A DNA stretch of 64,000 nucleotides from assembly GCA_916700875.1 (NCBI GenBank), contig CAKAKS010000067.1, forward strand, positions 23,208,591 to 23,272,590, in the 5' to 3' direction. The notes under the pieces are model-generated. The model was given only the letters and a program-made list of their open reading frames with translations. It did not search any database and was not told where the DNA came from. Source of the stretch: Sebastes aleutianus (lineage: Eukaryota > Chordata > Actinopteri > Perciformes > Sebastidae). The translations under genes were made by a program, and so were the position numbers. Of the stretch, positions 37,932 through 50,154 are shown in pieces (within the stretch, counting starts at the first letter, position 1; each line of letters opens with the position of its first letter).

Positions 37932-37937
37932 AATAAA
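37932..37937 (+). terminator. selenof: Poly-A signal of selenof
   Basis: AATAAA about 100 bases after the SECIS and the first good signal beyond it, so any shorter transcript would lose the SECIS. Confidence 0.6.
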
Positions 37938-38709
37938 CAAAGTCTCCGATGATTTTTCTGTCAGTAGCTAATTTATTTCTTTAATGGTAAACAGAAGCGT
38001 ATGATAATAATAACACAATCATCTTTGTTACTTTATGAGCTCAGACTCACCTCATACTGATTTAAAACCACAGACATGAATTTGCTGACATCTAGTGGTA
38101 TGAAACAGTATTGCAACCCAGTTGCTGCGACAGGTGGACACATTACATGCAGGTACACTAAAGCAGTTATATTAAACAGGCTTAGAAAGTGGCTTCTTCA
38201 CACTAAATTGCTAAATGTTTTCCCAAAACTAGCTCTAAAATATATCTCTAGAACTATTACACTAATATCTATGTGTGTGAGTAAAAAGCTTTTCCCTTTC
38301 AAATGGGAAAACGAATATTTATGCTCATCCCTTTTACAATTTCCTTACATAATTACAGTTATCTATGGATGTTAGATTTTGCCCTGTATTTTCTTATCGG
38401 TTATTCCATGAAAGGGAACCAAAAACCATCTTTTCCGGTACAGGACAATGCAACATGAAAGTGCTGATTACAGGAATATACTGTATCAAGAGACACACTG
38501 ACCTGGATTTACCATCTCTGACTTCTCCTGTTACATTTTTTCATACAGCTACCAGTCTGGATAAACAAAAAGCATCAGTGTAACTCCTGATTTTACTTTG
38601 CGCAGCTTCTTTTTAAAGAAAAGTGCTGTTGGCAGTTGTTTAAATAGAGCAGATCATTACTGCAAGTTGGCTACAGATACAGTAGCTACACTTAAACCAA
38701 GCGCATAGC

Positions 38710-39305
38710 AGGGTTATTATATTAAATTAAAACTGAAACTAAAACACAAATAAGCAGTGAAAAACATTTTTATTAAACTGAAACTAAATAAAAACGTTAT
38801 CCTTAAATTAAAACAAAACTGAAACGATATTGCCTGGTTAAAAACTATTGAAAAAATAAAATAAAAATGAACATAAGGCATTCATTTCAGTTTTATTTAT
38901 TTTTGTAGCTATAATATATCACATCATATAATATATAATATATCACTACCAAAAAAAGGAGACAGCTTGAATTTCCATCTATTCTCTTGACACTGAACCA
39001 CAGAAATTGAGCGTTCCAGGAGATGGTGGTATGCTGCAATTTAACATTAAACATTAAACATGACCATTCTTACACAGTTCTCCAGACATGTATTTTGCAT
39101 GTATATGGCTACATACTTGAGAAATTATACCTGGCCCTAACAAATACTAAATATATAAAAAACTAAAATTAAACCTTTCTGAGAAACTGAAACTAAAGTA
39201 AAACTAGCAAACACACTTTGAAAACGAACTAAAATTAAATGAAATCAAAGTGTAAACTAAAATAAAATAAAAACGAATTGTAAGTTCTAAACTATTATAA
39301 CCTTG
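38710..39305. repeat. AT-rich MITE ('gggttattata ... tataaccttgg')
   Basis: The ends GGGTTATTATA and TATTATAACCTTGG are inverted. The interior is rich in 'aaactgaaactaaa' words. It is a common fish element type with no coding capacity and lies between the convergent selenof and claudin genes. Confidence 0.6.
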
Positions 39306-39743
39306 GTGCATAATGCCTTTACTCTTATACTGTATATAAGTCATGAGTTTCACATGTCAATAATCAGGTGCGTATATATTTTCTTATACCATTTATATTC
39401 TTGGAGAAATTCAAACCACATATTTCACAAATCAGTGTTTTATTAACATAAGAATAAAATGATTTAACACAGCTCAAGTAAAAAAAAAAGTTTCAATTAC
39501 ACACACAGCATTTATAAATATCCAGTAACCACGGAGATGTGCATGTGAAAACTACATATTTGTCCATAACTCCAAACTTCTTCTTCTACATGTTGGACTG
39601 CTGTTACAACGTGAGACATCATTGACTTCCCGTTATCAGATAGTAAAGACGTAGTATTGAATGTGAGGCAACTAAAAAAACATACAAAGCATGCTGCAGT
39701 GAACAGCTAAAAGCACACGCCTTAGCAAACACTAATGTTGGAG

Positions 39744-42001
39744 TTACACATAATCTTTCTTGCCGCTCTCTGAATGGTGATCACCGAGGTCGGCTTTGGT
39801 GCGGGGCTGAGGTTTGTAAGCAACACCCGGGTAACTGAAATGCAAGAGGCAACAATAGTTGTTAAAAAGAGCATAAAAACACGCACAAAACAAATCCACA
39901 GACATTAGTAGATGAGCAACTATAAATCTGTGAGGAGGCGACTCACTGTGGTTTCTCATCTTTCACCATCTCCCTGAAAGCCAGTGACTTCAGGATGCCA
40001 CCAATCAGCAGGATGCCTCCTCCTATCCAGGCTACAAACAGAGCAGGGCCAAATGTGTATCTGTGAAGACAAATGACACGTATACTGTATAGGTCCTGCA
40101 TGAGAATAATAAATCCCTAAACACAAGCAAAATAATCATCTTTACATCCTACCTGGGTATCGCTCCTCCTCCTATCCCTCCTCCCATCCCTCCACCCATG
40201 TTGTCTCCGTATCCTCCTCCTCCATAGTTGGTGGACATCCTGAAACTGGCCACAATCTGATTGCCGTAGATAGAAGCTCCTGCGATGCCACACACACCTG
40301 AGAGAGAGAGAGAGAGGGTACACAAGAGTGACACAAAAAGTTGTTTATTTACTTCACAAATAAACCGTTAATATGTGAAACTCCATAACAATCAGAGATG
40401 TCAGAGTGAAACCTCATGTTTCTCATGTGATTTGTAACCATACCGGCGATGATGAACATGATGCCTGCGGTGAGGCTCATCTTGGCCTTGGTGGTATCTG
40501 GCATGCTGTTCATCGTGAGGCAGGTCAGGGAGAAAACGGATATCACCGCCGCGAGGACGCCTAACACCACGCCCACGATCATCAGGGCTCGCACGGCCTG
40601 GAAAGCACCTAGTGGACGGAAAACACACCCTCATACTGAGTCTGAAATTTACTGATTAGTTCGTTGTATCTTACTCTACCAAGAAGCTCTACATTGCACA
40701 GTAATCTGCATCACGTGTGGCATAAATCATGCGTCTGAGGAGAAGACTTTTGCCTTTAAACCTCATATTGCATCATAATAATCTTCCAGAGAAGATGATG
40801 TATTTAAGGTGATAATGTGACCTGTATTCTCCTACAGTAGGCGTGCTGTAGGAACCTGCCCTTTGCTTGTTGTTTGTTCTGTTTCTGATAACTGTGTTGA
40901 CTAAGTCTGTCCATTATAGTGACCAGAATGCACCGGGGCTAATGCAAACACAGATAGGAGTGGGCTCGACGCCCGAGCAAGAGTTAGTGTACGGACGACA
41001 GAAATTATTTTAAAATATCATCAACTATTTTACACTAAATAGTTACAAGGAGAAGCGTTTTGCTTCCCTTTGTGAAATTATCTGATTTATCCTTTCAGCA
41101 CCTTAGCAGGAAAAAGTACTTGTAGATTTATTTTTTGCACCAAATCAAAGTGTTTTCATCTCTTTTATTAAACCATTCGATTCCTAATTTTACCCCTCAC
41201 AATTTCCCCTTAAATTGGCTTTAAATTTAACAAAATATATACATTTCTACACTACATGAAATATGAATTTGTTCCAGAACCTTATTGGCGCTATTTGGTG
41301 CTTTTGAGTGACTCTTTTAGTGACAGTTTTCAAAACCAACAGGCACTGGCTGCCCATATCATCATCTTTTTTTTGTCTTACATAGTATTTTACAAATATT
41401 TGGCATGAAAGTGACACAGAGAGAGGAAAAAGTTGCCCCCCTAAATGTTGCTTACACACATCATCATGGTTCAATGCAACTGAATACGACTTGAAAAACC
41501 TCCTTCCTTGTTCATTTGAGAAGAAGTAGTTAGGCCCTCTTGGATCTTGACATGTAGTGAGAGAACTTCCGCGAAACGTACAACTTCCTGAAACTTTGTT
41601 ACTCGCTGCATCATTGTTCCAGAGCCAAGACTGCTTTAATTTCCTCAAAAGATTAACTTGTGGCCTCGACAGTGAAGATGACTTATTCTAGACACAGTTT
41701 GTGTTTAATTATCAGAACAGCAATGGCCTCAAACTCATTGGAGAAGCTCTGCACATTAAAATACAAGAGATCTCGTCCTACCTGAGAAGCCCAGGAGGCC
41801 GTAGAGCGGGCGACACTCGGTGAACCCTGACGAAGCGGTCTCACAGTCCTGCCACAGACCCTTGTAGGTGTAAACAGACGTCACCACGTCCCCCTGCCTG
41901 TCCTTGACACTCCATTTGTTCATGGCGGTAGCAGCGATGAGGGCTGCTGCACCGACCAAACCCAGAATGAATCCACCGTTCTGCAGAACTGAAGGCGCCA
42001 T
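39744..42001 (-). CDS. cldn18: Claudin, best match claudin-18
   Basis: Tight-junction four-span membrane protein that sets paracellular permeability. Coding exons: 41782-42001, 40444-40608, 40153-40297, 39947-40060, 39744-39834; GT-AG, frame consistent; 244 residues. The claudin signature W30...GLW(48-50)-C53-C63 is intact in the first extracellular loop. SSGFTECRP, QAVRALMIVG, ITL-type KAKMSLTAGIMFI and RYTFGPALF all fit claudin-18, and the C-terminus KKDYV is a PDZ-binding end like claudin-18's HDYV. Four membrane spans: about 8-27, 79-100, 118-139, 178-199. The second extracellular loop is odd: residues 153-173 hold 14 glycines, about nine residues longer than in human. Neighbouring sox14 supports the name, since the two are also close in human 3q22. 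Confidence 0.88.
41090..41494 (+). repeat. Dispersed/duplicated 0.4-kb segment, copy 1
   Basis: In claudin intron 1; it matches 46707-47101 in the same orientation over its whole length with scattered substitutions (shared 'ttttttgcaccaaatcaaag' and 'gtgacagttttcaaaaccaa'). No inverted ends were seen. Confidence 0.8.
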
Positions 42002-44074
42002 TGTTGTTTCCTCCTTCAGATGTTAGGAAATATACTAGGAGGCACAGGACGGTCTGTGCCCAGTTTAAATAGATGAATACTTGAAGTATAGCTGTGTAAA
42101 TGAGTTGGTGCCAAAGGTGAGCAGGTGTGTGGTGTGAGGGCAGAGGATGAAAAGTGGCACTTTGTAGTGATGGCGGCGTTGGGTGGAGGCGGTTGGGTTT
42201 CGCCCAGTGGGTGATACAGCAGCGTGGGTTGGGCTACTTTGTGCTGAGAGGTGTGGACACAGTGGTGATAGGCGCACCTGGCACCTAAATAAGAACTGTT
42301 TAAATGTAAATACGGGAAACTGAATCACTGACTCCGACGGGGCTTCAGGTGAACCGCCGACGGTTGGTCAGTGAGTAAATGATGCAGTTATTTGCCCCGC
42401 CAACGCCCTCACACACTAAAACATGATGCAGAACGGACCACCGGACAGGAAGCGAGACAAACACACCAGAAAATAACACACTTGACAAGTGGAGATTCTC
42501 GATTATGACATTATCCTAGAAAAGAACGTAAAAGTTCATATCAGATGTGAGAAACCAGTAATGTTAAAGGTCAGAGGTCAAGCTCAGCTACAGAGCTGCA
42601 TCCCTGGACCTTTGAATTGATTAAGATTTGGTGTTTCGCTTGAGGACACTTCAGCAAGAGGAAATCTTTACATCTGGCACTTTCTCTCCTCTGACTGGGG
42701 CGTCCTGGTGGTGAAGACTTTAAGATACCGACCATGTAAATTACAACGTCCCTGATTCATGTCCAGCCTGAGTCATGTTGCTTTTCTACTGTGTAAAATC
42801 TAATAAAGGCAAAAAGATACCTCCAAATGACCCAAATATACAGATGCAGCATCCTTCCTGTTTAATAACTCTACATCACAGATAACAGGACGAGCATCAC
42901 GAGTCGTCATACATGGAGACCGAAGCTCAGTGGTTTCAGTGTGACGACTCATTCCCTCTTACTAACTTTGAAACAAACAGCACCTCATACGATTTCCATG
43001 ATTCAACATATCACCTTATCGCTCTGTCAACAACTGGGGAGGAGAGAAGTTTCTATTCTTCTCTTATCGTGAGCCTGGCTCTCGCTCTCCCTCTCACAAA
43101 CACACACAACGAAACTCATACAGCAGTCGCCAAACATGATGGGACTAAAGAGGATTTAATGTTATGTTCGTCACTTCAATTGGACTTCTGTTTTTTTGCA
43201 TTATAATAATATCTGTTTGTGTAAACTTCTGTTGTACATCTTATCGGTCAGCTTGTTTAAATAAGAGACGCTCAGGGTGTCAGGAACATGAGAACACACT
43301 TCCCCCCAGTTATTATTACAACTGATATAAAATGACATCTAACAAAACACATTTAAAAAGAACACATTGATAATCAGTAGATGTTAAAAAAAATGCAAGA
43401 AAAATGTCTCAAATATAAACTATAATATCAATAAAATGATTCAACTTCACACCAACATCGTTCACTGAACAGCAACTGACTTATTATCCAAAACTGATGT
43501 AGCTGCTCATATAAACAGTCTTTACACAGATCTTCTGAAAACAACAGGAAAAAAACTCCAATTATAAGACATTTATTAATGGAAACATTTATTATTTCCA
43601 CTTCAAAAGAAAAAAAAACAGGCCTACATACTGAGACATGTATATTGGTCTGGAGACAAACAGGTGTTACTGTCCAAATGTAAGAATGTAGGCCTATGGA
43701 TAATGTCTTAATAAATATGTCTAGGGCTCATTGTTTATTAATCTGTTGATTATTTTCTCTATTAATTGAATAGCTGTTTGGCTTCCTCTGCTGTCTTATA
43801 TCCACAGCAGCTTTATGATTATCTTTATCTGAGGTCAGTTAACCTGTTGATTTTGATCAATTATTTAAAAGAGTTACATGTGGGCCTCGTGCATTTTATT
43901 TTAAACTGGTTTCCATTTCTTTTTTTGTTAAAAGAGATATAAAATAGCATCTTCACATTAAATGGAATAACAAGTGTAATGTGGAGACTTGTGGTGTCTT
44001 TCGGTGCTCAGTAAACAGCAATTTATGGCATTTTCTAAATGTATTTAACTGCAGAAACACTAGAATAATATTCA
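42002..44074. other. Upstream of the claudin gene / downstream of sox14, no gene seen
   Basis: It contains a possible claudin core promoter (42030-42075). The rest shows no exon, RNA gene or clear repeat; sequence is AT-rich from 43200. Confidence 0.4.
42064..42071 (-). promoter_or_regulatory. cldn18: TATA-like box of the claudin gene
   Basis: On the minus strand TATTTAAA lies 63-70 bases upstream of the ATG at 42001, which would put transcription start about 35 bases before the start codon. A single motif match. Confidence 0.4.
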
Positions 44075-45300
44075 GTTTTGATGTAATATTGGTAGGATGA
44101 AAACATGTAGTTATTTTTCTTTTAGTCATGTTATGGGATGGGGAGGTCCTCCTGTCACACCTGGACACCCTCTGTCCTTCACAGTAATCGGATGAGGAAA
44201 AACCATAAAAAATCTCTAAATTTTGACGTTACTTGGATGTAATAAAACAAGTAGTTATTTTTCTTTTAGTCATATTATGTTGAGGTCCTGTGCGCAAACT
44301 TTTTCCGTTATGCCCGGTGCGTCTTGCAGTGTATCCATCCAGCCTGTCTGCATCATGTGCATCATGTGCATCGTGTGTTTAATATCTTCAGAAACACTAG
44401 AATAATATTCCTTTTTTATGTAATATTTGTAAGATAAAAACATGTAGTTCTTTTTCTTTTGTCATATTATGGGATGAGGTGGTCCTGTCACACCCTCTGT
44501 CTGTCTGGATGAGCAAAAACATTAAAAAGTCTCTACATTTTGTTGTTACTTGGATGTAATATTTGCAGGATGAAAACATGTATAGTTCTTTTTCTTTTTG
44601 TCATATTATGGTTATGTCACACCTGGACACCCTCTGTCCTTCACAGTATACCACCCTCTAATCAAATGAGGAAAAAACGTTTTTAAAAAATCTCTAAATT
44701 TTTATTTGGATGTAATATTGGTAAAATGAAAACATGTAGTTCTTTTTCTTTTGTCATATTATGGGATGGGGAGGTCCTGTCACACCTGGACACCCTCTGT
44801 CCTATGACCCTCTAATAGGATGAGCAAAAAACATTAAAAAAGTCTCTAAGTTTTGTTGTTACTTGGATTTTTCATGATCAACTGTTGATGTAATATTGGT
44901 AGGATGAAAACATGTATAGTTCTATTTCTTTTGTCATATTATTGGATGGGGAGGTCCTGTCACATCGGATGAGCAAAAAACATAAAATCTATTACATCAA
45001 ATTCAGTTTTGATGTAATATTTCTAAGATAAAAACATGTAGTTCTTTTACTTTTGTCATATTATGGGATGGGGAGGTCCTGTCACACCTGGACACCCTCT
45101 CATCGGATGAGCAAAAACCATAAAAAAAGTCTCTAAATTTTGTTTTTACTTGGATGTAACATTGGTAGGATGAAAACATGTAGTTTTTTTTCTTTTCATG
45201 TCATTTTGTCATATTATGCTGAGGTCCTGTGCGCAAAGTTGTCCCGTTCTGCCCGGTGCGTCCTGCTCCTCAGTGTATCCATCCATCCAGCCTGTCTGTG
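44075..45300. repeat. Tandem repeat array just 3' of sox14-like gene
   Basis: About eight diverged units of roughly 120-185 bp share 'ggatgaaaacatgtagttct', 'tcatattatgggatgggga', 'cacacctggacaccctctgt' and 'gatgagcaaaaa'. A second, longer repeat unit within it (44281-44351 and 45220-45300, 'ctgtgcgcaaa', 'atgcccggtgcgtc', 'agtgtatccatcca') ends exactly at the Sox stop codon, so the array covers or abuts that gene's 3'UTR. Confidence 0.85.
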
Positions 45301-45302
45301 TG

Positions 45303-45980
45303 TCACCCAGAGGAGCTGGGTGAAGAGTAGGAGTCCATGATGCCGCTCTTGGTCATCCCTCCTCCGGGGAAGAGGATATAAGCCACCTGAGGAGGCTGTA
45401 AGCTGTAGGCAGCGCTACAGTTACACGGAACCACGTATCCTGGAGGACTGGAGGAGGACTGGTGGGTGTGGAGGTTTTGATGTCCGTGGCAAGCCAGACC
45501 TCCGATCCCTCCTCCAGCAGTCTGGTACCCAAACGTGTGCGCTCCGTAGGGCAGTATCGGTATCTCCGGTATCATCCTCTGGACAGCTCCGGTGCTGAAC
45601 TGCGAGAAGGAAGAGGAGGAGGAGGAGGAGGAGGAGGAGACGGGAGCGAGGAAGGAGTCCATGGAAAAGCCCTTGAAGTGCTCCTGCAGCGGGAACACGA
45701 AGCGGTGGTCCCTCGTCTTCAGAGGACTCTTGGCTTTGCGTCTGGGTCGGTACTTGTAGTCCGGATGCTCCTTCATGTGCTGAGCCCGCAGCCTCTTGGC
45801 CTCATCGATGTACGGACGCTTCTCGGAGTCTGACAGCAGCTTCCACTCAGCACCGAGTCTCTTGCTGATCTCAGAGTTGTGCATCTTTGGGTTCTCCTGA
45901 GCCATCTTCCTCCTCTGGCCTCTGGACCACACCATGAACGCATTCATGGGTCTCTTGATGTGATCTGAAGGTTTGGCCAT
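45303..45980 (-). CDS. sox14: SoxB2 transcription factor, sox14-like, single exon
   Basis: Nuclear HMG-box repressor of group SoxB2, known in vertebrates for interneuron and hypothalamic/thalamic development. The reading is uninterrupted (225 residues) and intronless, as for SOX14. The HMG box (about 7-85) has [59 protein letters not shown] and YKYRPRRK. Its GQRRKM and RAQHMK match SOX14 and not SOX21 (AQRRKM, RAMHMK). The C-terminal YVVPCNCSA and [16 protein letters not shown] also match SOX14. Between box and tail (about 88-165) similarity is poor and includes a run of ten or more serines encoded by GAG-type repeats. The ATG at 45980 ([11 protein letters not shown]) fits family starts; an in-frame ATG at 46001 would add seven residues. 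It could be the second (fast-evolving) fish sox14 copy. Confidence 0.92.
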   Translation of the reverse strand: MAKPSDHIKRPMNAFMVWSRGQRRKMAQENPKMHNSEISKRLGAEWKLLSDSEKRPYIDEAKRLRAQHMKEHPDYKYRPRRKAKSPLKTRDHRFVFPLQEHFKGFSMDSFLAPVSSSSSSSSSSFSQFSTGAVQRMIPEIPILPYGAHTFGYQTAGGGIGGLACHGHQNLHTHQSSSSPPGYVVPCNCSAAYSLQPPQVAYILFPGGGMTKSGIMDSYSSPSSSG

Positions 45981-46052
45981 CTCAGAAGCTGACACATTCA
46001 TTAATAATAATAATAATAAAAAATTAAAAAAAACACACACACCACTTTAAAT

Positions 46053-46219
46053 GAAGTCACCTCTCCAGGAAGATCATGCTCATCTCGTGCGTAAAAAGGT
46101 AAAAGTGGTCAGTATAGAGAAATGTTTCCTCTGTCTGAAGTCACCTCTCCAGGATGCTCATCTCGTGCGTAAAAAGGTGAAAAAAGTAGTTCAGTTGAGA
46201 AATGTTTCCTCTGTGTCTG
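46053..46219 (-). repeat. 84-bp tandem duplication upstream of the sox14-like gene
   Basis: Bases 46053-46136 and 46137-46219 are two copies of one unit ('gaagtcacctctccagga', 'catctcgtgcgtaaaaaggt', 'gagaaatgtttcctctgt'). They start about 70 bp before the gene's ATG, in its 5'UTR or promoter. Confidence 0.85.
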
Positions 46220-46706
46220 TGATAAGAAGATTCCAAATTGACTGAAGCATTTTTGCGCACAAAAGTGGAACTGAAAAGTACATAAAGCTGCAAAGCCTGT
46301 GGGTGCATGAATGAATGGGAGTCACACAGAGACCAAGTTGTGAAGCTTGTTATGGATGATGATGCTGGGCATGTCAACCACTCATCACCACACCGCTGTC
46401 ACGGAGGGCCAAGCCAATGGGAATGAGAGAGAGCACTGTAATCCCTTCATAAGAAGTGACTGTACAACATTTCTGAGGGACTCCCTCCTCCTTCTTCTCC
46501 CTCTACCAACAGTTTATAGGCTCTCCTACTGAGGCACTGAAGAGAGTAATCTGCTGCACAACACATGCAGAAAGCTAGAAATCAGAAGGTTTTTGTAAGG
46601 AATAAGGAAGTAATATATGGAAGTTATTTTGCACCTCATTGCCCTGTAGTGACCCCATGTGGCTCATTTGCTCAATAATGAACTTCACAAGTCTGTTTTA
46701 GAAGAA

Positions 46707-47101
46707 TCCTTTCAGCATTTTAGCAAGAAAAAGTCCTTATAGATTTATTTTTTGCACCAAATCAAAGTGTTTTCATCTCTTTTATTAAACCATTCGATTC
46801 CACATTTTACCCCTCACTATTTACCCTTAAATTGGCTTTAAATTGAACAATATATATACATTTCTACACTACATGACATATTTATTTGTTCCAGAACTTA
46901 TTGGAGCTATTTGGTGCTTTTGAGTGACACTTTTAGTGACAGTTTTCAAAACCAACAGTCACTGGCTGCTCATCTCATCATCTTTTTTGTCTTTATTTTA
47001 CAAATATTTGGCATGAAAGTGACGCAGAGAGACGAAAAAGTTGGCCTTCTATGTTGCTTACACACATCATAATGGACCCCATGCAACTGAATGAGACTTG
47101 A
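46707..47101 (+). repeat. Dispersed/duplicated 0.4-kb segment, copy 2
   Basis: Same segment as 41090-41494, same orientation, about 5.6 kb away on the other side of the sox14-like gene. Confidence 0.8.
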
Positions 47102-50100
47102 CTCTAAATGTTGTTATTACTTGGATTTTTCATGGTCAACTGTTAATTGTATTTTCTGCAAGTTTTATTTTAATGGAGCATTTCTTTCAAGGAAAATCCT
47201 CTGAAAAACAAAAACACTGAACTAAAATAACTGTCATAATTAGTATCAGGTTGTTCTGTCCAGGAAACTTCCAAGGAAATGATTAGGAAATTACAGACCC
47301 ACAAAATAAACGTAACTGGTTTATATCCCAATTTGAGAGTCAAAATGTTGTTTCAAATCCCTCCCCAATCTACCTGGAATAACATTCTGGAGGAGAAAGA
47401 CTGAATCCTGGTGGAAAATTGGGTCAAAAAGTAGATGAATCAGGCTGAAATCGATGTTTTAAAGGGCTGGTAGTGTTGCTCAAATACTTTTTTTGTTATA
47501 TTTGTTGAAATTCTCATCACATCCCGACAGCAATCAATAAATCAAATGCTGTGACAAAGAAAGAAAATAAATCCAGTATCTGTGGCTGTCACAGGACTGT
47601 CATAAACCCGTTCAATCATTTCAATCGGCCTGATTAAAATGACCTGCCTGCCTGCGTGCACTCTGCCCGTGCACGTCACCGGAGTCTTCCAAAGGCTGCT
47701 TGCTTCACAGCGAACTAACAATAGCCTTATTCGTTGTTTTCGTTCATTGTGAACGTAGTGAGTGTGGGAGTGGATTTGGAGGGAGGCCTGAAGGGACGGA
47801 CGGTCAGTGTTGCCGACTTGGTGACTTTCGCGCTATAGATTTAGGGACTTTGGGAGCTAGTGCTGCTACTTTCATTGGAAAGGAGTTGGCAACACTGGGC
47901 TGTGTTTTTTGGTTGGATCATTTTTAAAATCTACGGTACTCTACGTTAGTTTCTCAAGCCTTTAATTGCAGAATGTAACCGCCCCAAAGTTTTTAAAACT
48001 GCCAAATTCTGCTCCAAAATGCAGAGGACACGACCCGGCATTAAACGAAATGAAACCAAATAGGACATCGGTCAGTGGGTGGAGACTCAGCTCCAAACTT
48101 GCCTCCATCTTTGATGCAAAACCAGTCCCAATTCGTACTTTAAAAACGTTTCCTAAAAACTGACATAATCACCCATTTAAATTCTTTCCCATGATGCCAC
48201 GCAGGTTTCTTATATATCAATATGTGTACAAGCGGCTCACCTCTCCCTCCCTCATACTCTACAAAATCAATATTAATCACAGCCGTAATTCACCGGCACT
48301 GGGTGACTCATTGGTTGTCATAATTACTCGACCTTATCTGATCAAATACTGTATATATTTATACGCTTTAGCCATCTCGTCTGTTATTGAAATGACATTG
48401 ATGGAGAAAAGTCTGAGCTATAACTTAACTATGAATTATATACTGCACTGTGTACACTGCTACTCTTTAGAAGATGTAGCTTATAGGTGACAACAGGGGG
48501 ATTACTGTATGGACTCAGGAAACTCATTTTACAATTCAATACCGTCTTTCTGGGTGTCTAAGTGGAAGCTTCCAGCACCCAAAATGGCTCCTGCAAAAAA
48601 GGATTATTACCAGGACAGAAGCACGATGTGTTTTCCCCGTAGACAGACCTGTGGCGGTTAGTTGGAGCTCTGGGTTTAGGTTTTTTGGTAGCGGCGATAA
48701 ACTTGGATATCAGGGTACCAGCGAGGAAGGAGGCCTTTATTTCATTTACCTCCCACAATCAAAGGCACCGCAGGCCTCTTCAAAGGCAAAATAAATGGAC
48801 ACAAAAGATCCAGTGGTGCTCGCTGCCTCGGTGGTGGAGATGATAAGCAGCTTCAGAGAGTGTTTTTCTCCGGGTTTTCCTCTGAGCAGACGGGCCGGAG
48901 GGATAAAGTGATTGGCAGCAGGGGTCAGACAGCTGATCTGTCTGTGCTGTTATCTGTTGAGCTGTAGGTTCAGGCCTTCACACACAGGAGGCGCCCACCG
49001 CCACACAGAGACAATGATTACCTTCACAGTGGAACCATGTTTCAGAGAGTTTTCCACAGTGAGAAGAAAAACTGTCCTGAGAACAACAACAACATGAGAG
49101 CACCTGAAGGGCAGTATGGAGAAATCTGTTCCTCGCAAACTGTTACTATCGTCTGTCAAGATTACGTTTTTATTCTGCTCAAAGCTTTCAGTTGAAGGAA
49201 AAACACAGAGAGTATGTGTTTTTGTGTACTAGTCAGTGTTTGGTGTGACTTCTAAAGGGCAGCATTTCAACTCTGGAGAGATGAGGGGGGAGAAGAAAAA
49301 AAATGGGTAATAAGAAAAACTGCCAGCAGCACAAAATGGCTGTCGTAATCCGGTTATCCCCCGGGCTCTAAAGATACTGGTCCTCTCCTTAGGAGTCTAT
49401 CTTTTCTTCTTATGTCAAAACTGTCCTCCATGCACTCAGGTGGATTAAGGAGTCACACTGTAGAAAGAAATTGACAGGTACAGAAAGACCCGGGGGTGAA
49501 AAGGGAATGAAAGGCGACACAGAGAGGCAGGCTGGGCGCTCGGGGCCGGGGGAGTGTGTGCCAACGGCTGACAAGAAAAGAATCCATCAAGTCGACTCCA
49601 CGCTGGAGAAGAAAATGCTAATGTGTCCTACTAATTTACTGTATTGATTAAGTGAATAATTACTGGCAGAGCTGATTGTTGCCTATCTTGTGAAACGTAG
49701 TTTCTTTCTTTCTCTGAATGGCTGAAGTATGAGGCAACTGTATTGTTCAGTGATGCTGCTGCATTATCTGACTCAGGTTATATTGGCTTTAATGGCAGCT
49801 CCACAGGAGAGTCCAATAATACTAATAGAGGAGATTATACATTTTGGATAGATTATAATATGCATGTCATCTTCCTTTGTTGAAAAAGACCTGAACAAAT
49901 GGCTCTTCTTCACATTGGCTGTCATAAGCGTAGAAGAACCTGCTGCATCCAGCACCCGATGATTAGTCCATCAAGAGAAAATTAACCTGAATCTGGTGTG
50001 TGAATTTATTTTAGTCATTTATATATTTGTATTTATTAATATTTCTTCATTATTGTTTATTTTCATTTTATTTTTGTAATTAGAATTTATTAGAATTTTC

Positions 50101-50116
50101 ATTTAATTTTATATTT

Positions 50117-50154
<38 letters not shown>

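Larger units (their letters stand above)
36858..37960 (+). other. selenof: selenof 3'UTR
   Basis: Runs from the TAG stop to just beyond a poly-A signal AATAAA at 37932-37937. It contains a transposon derivative (36893-37384), the SECIS (about 37786-37830) and otherwise unique sequence. Confidence 0.75.

Noticed and set aside
41247..41648. 133-codon minus-strand frame in claudin intron 1
   Set aside because: Most of it lies in the repeated 0.4-kb segment; the second copy does not keep the frame.
45981..46040. Upstream extension of the sox14-like protein
   Set aside because: The extra residues are Phe/Leu-rich and come from an AT repeat (taa)n; the family starts at M(A/S)KPSDHIKRP.
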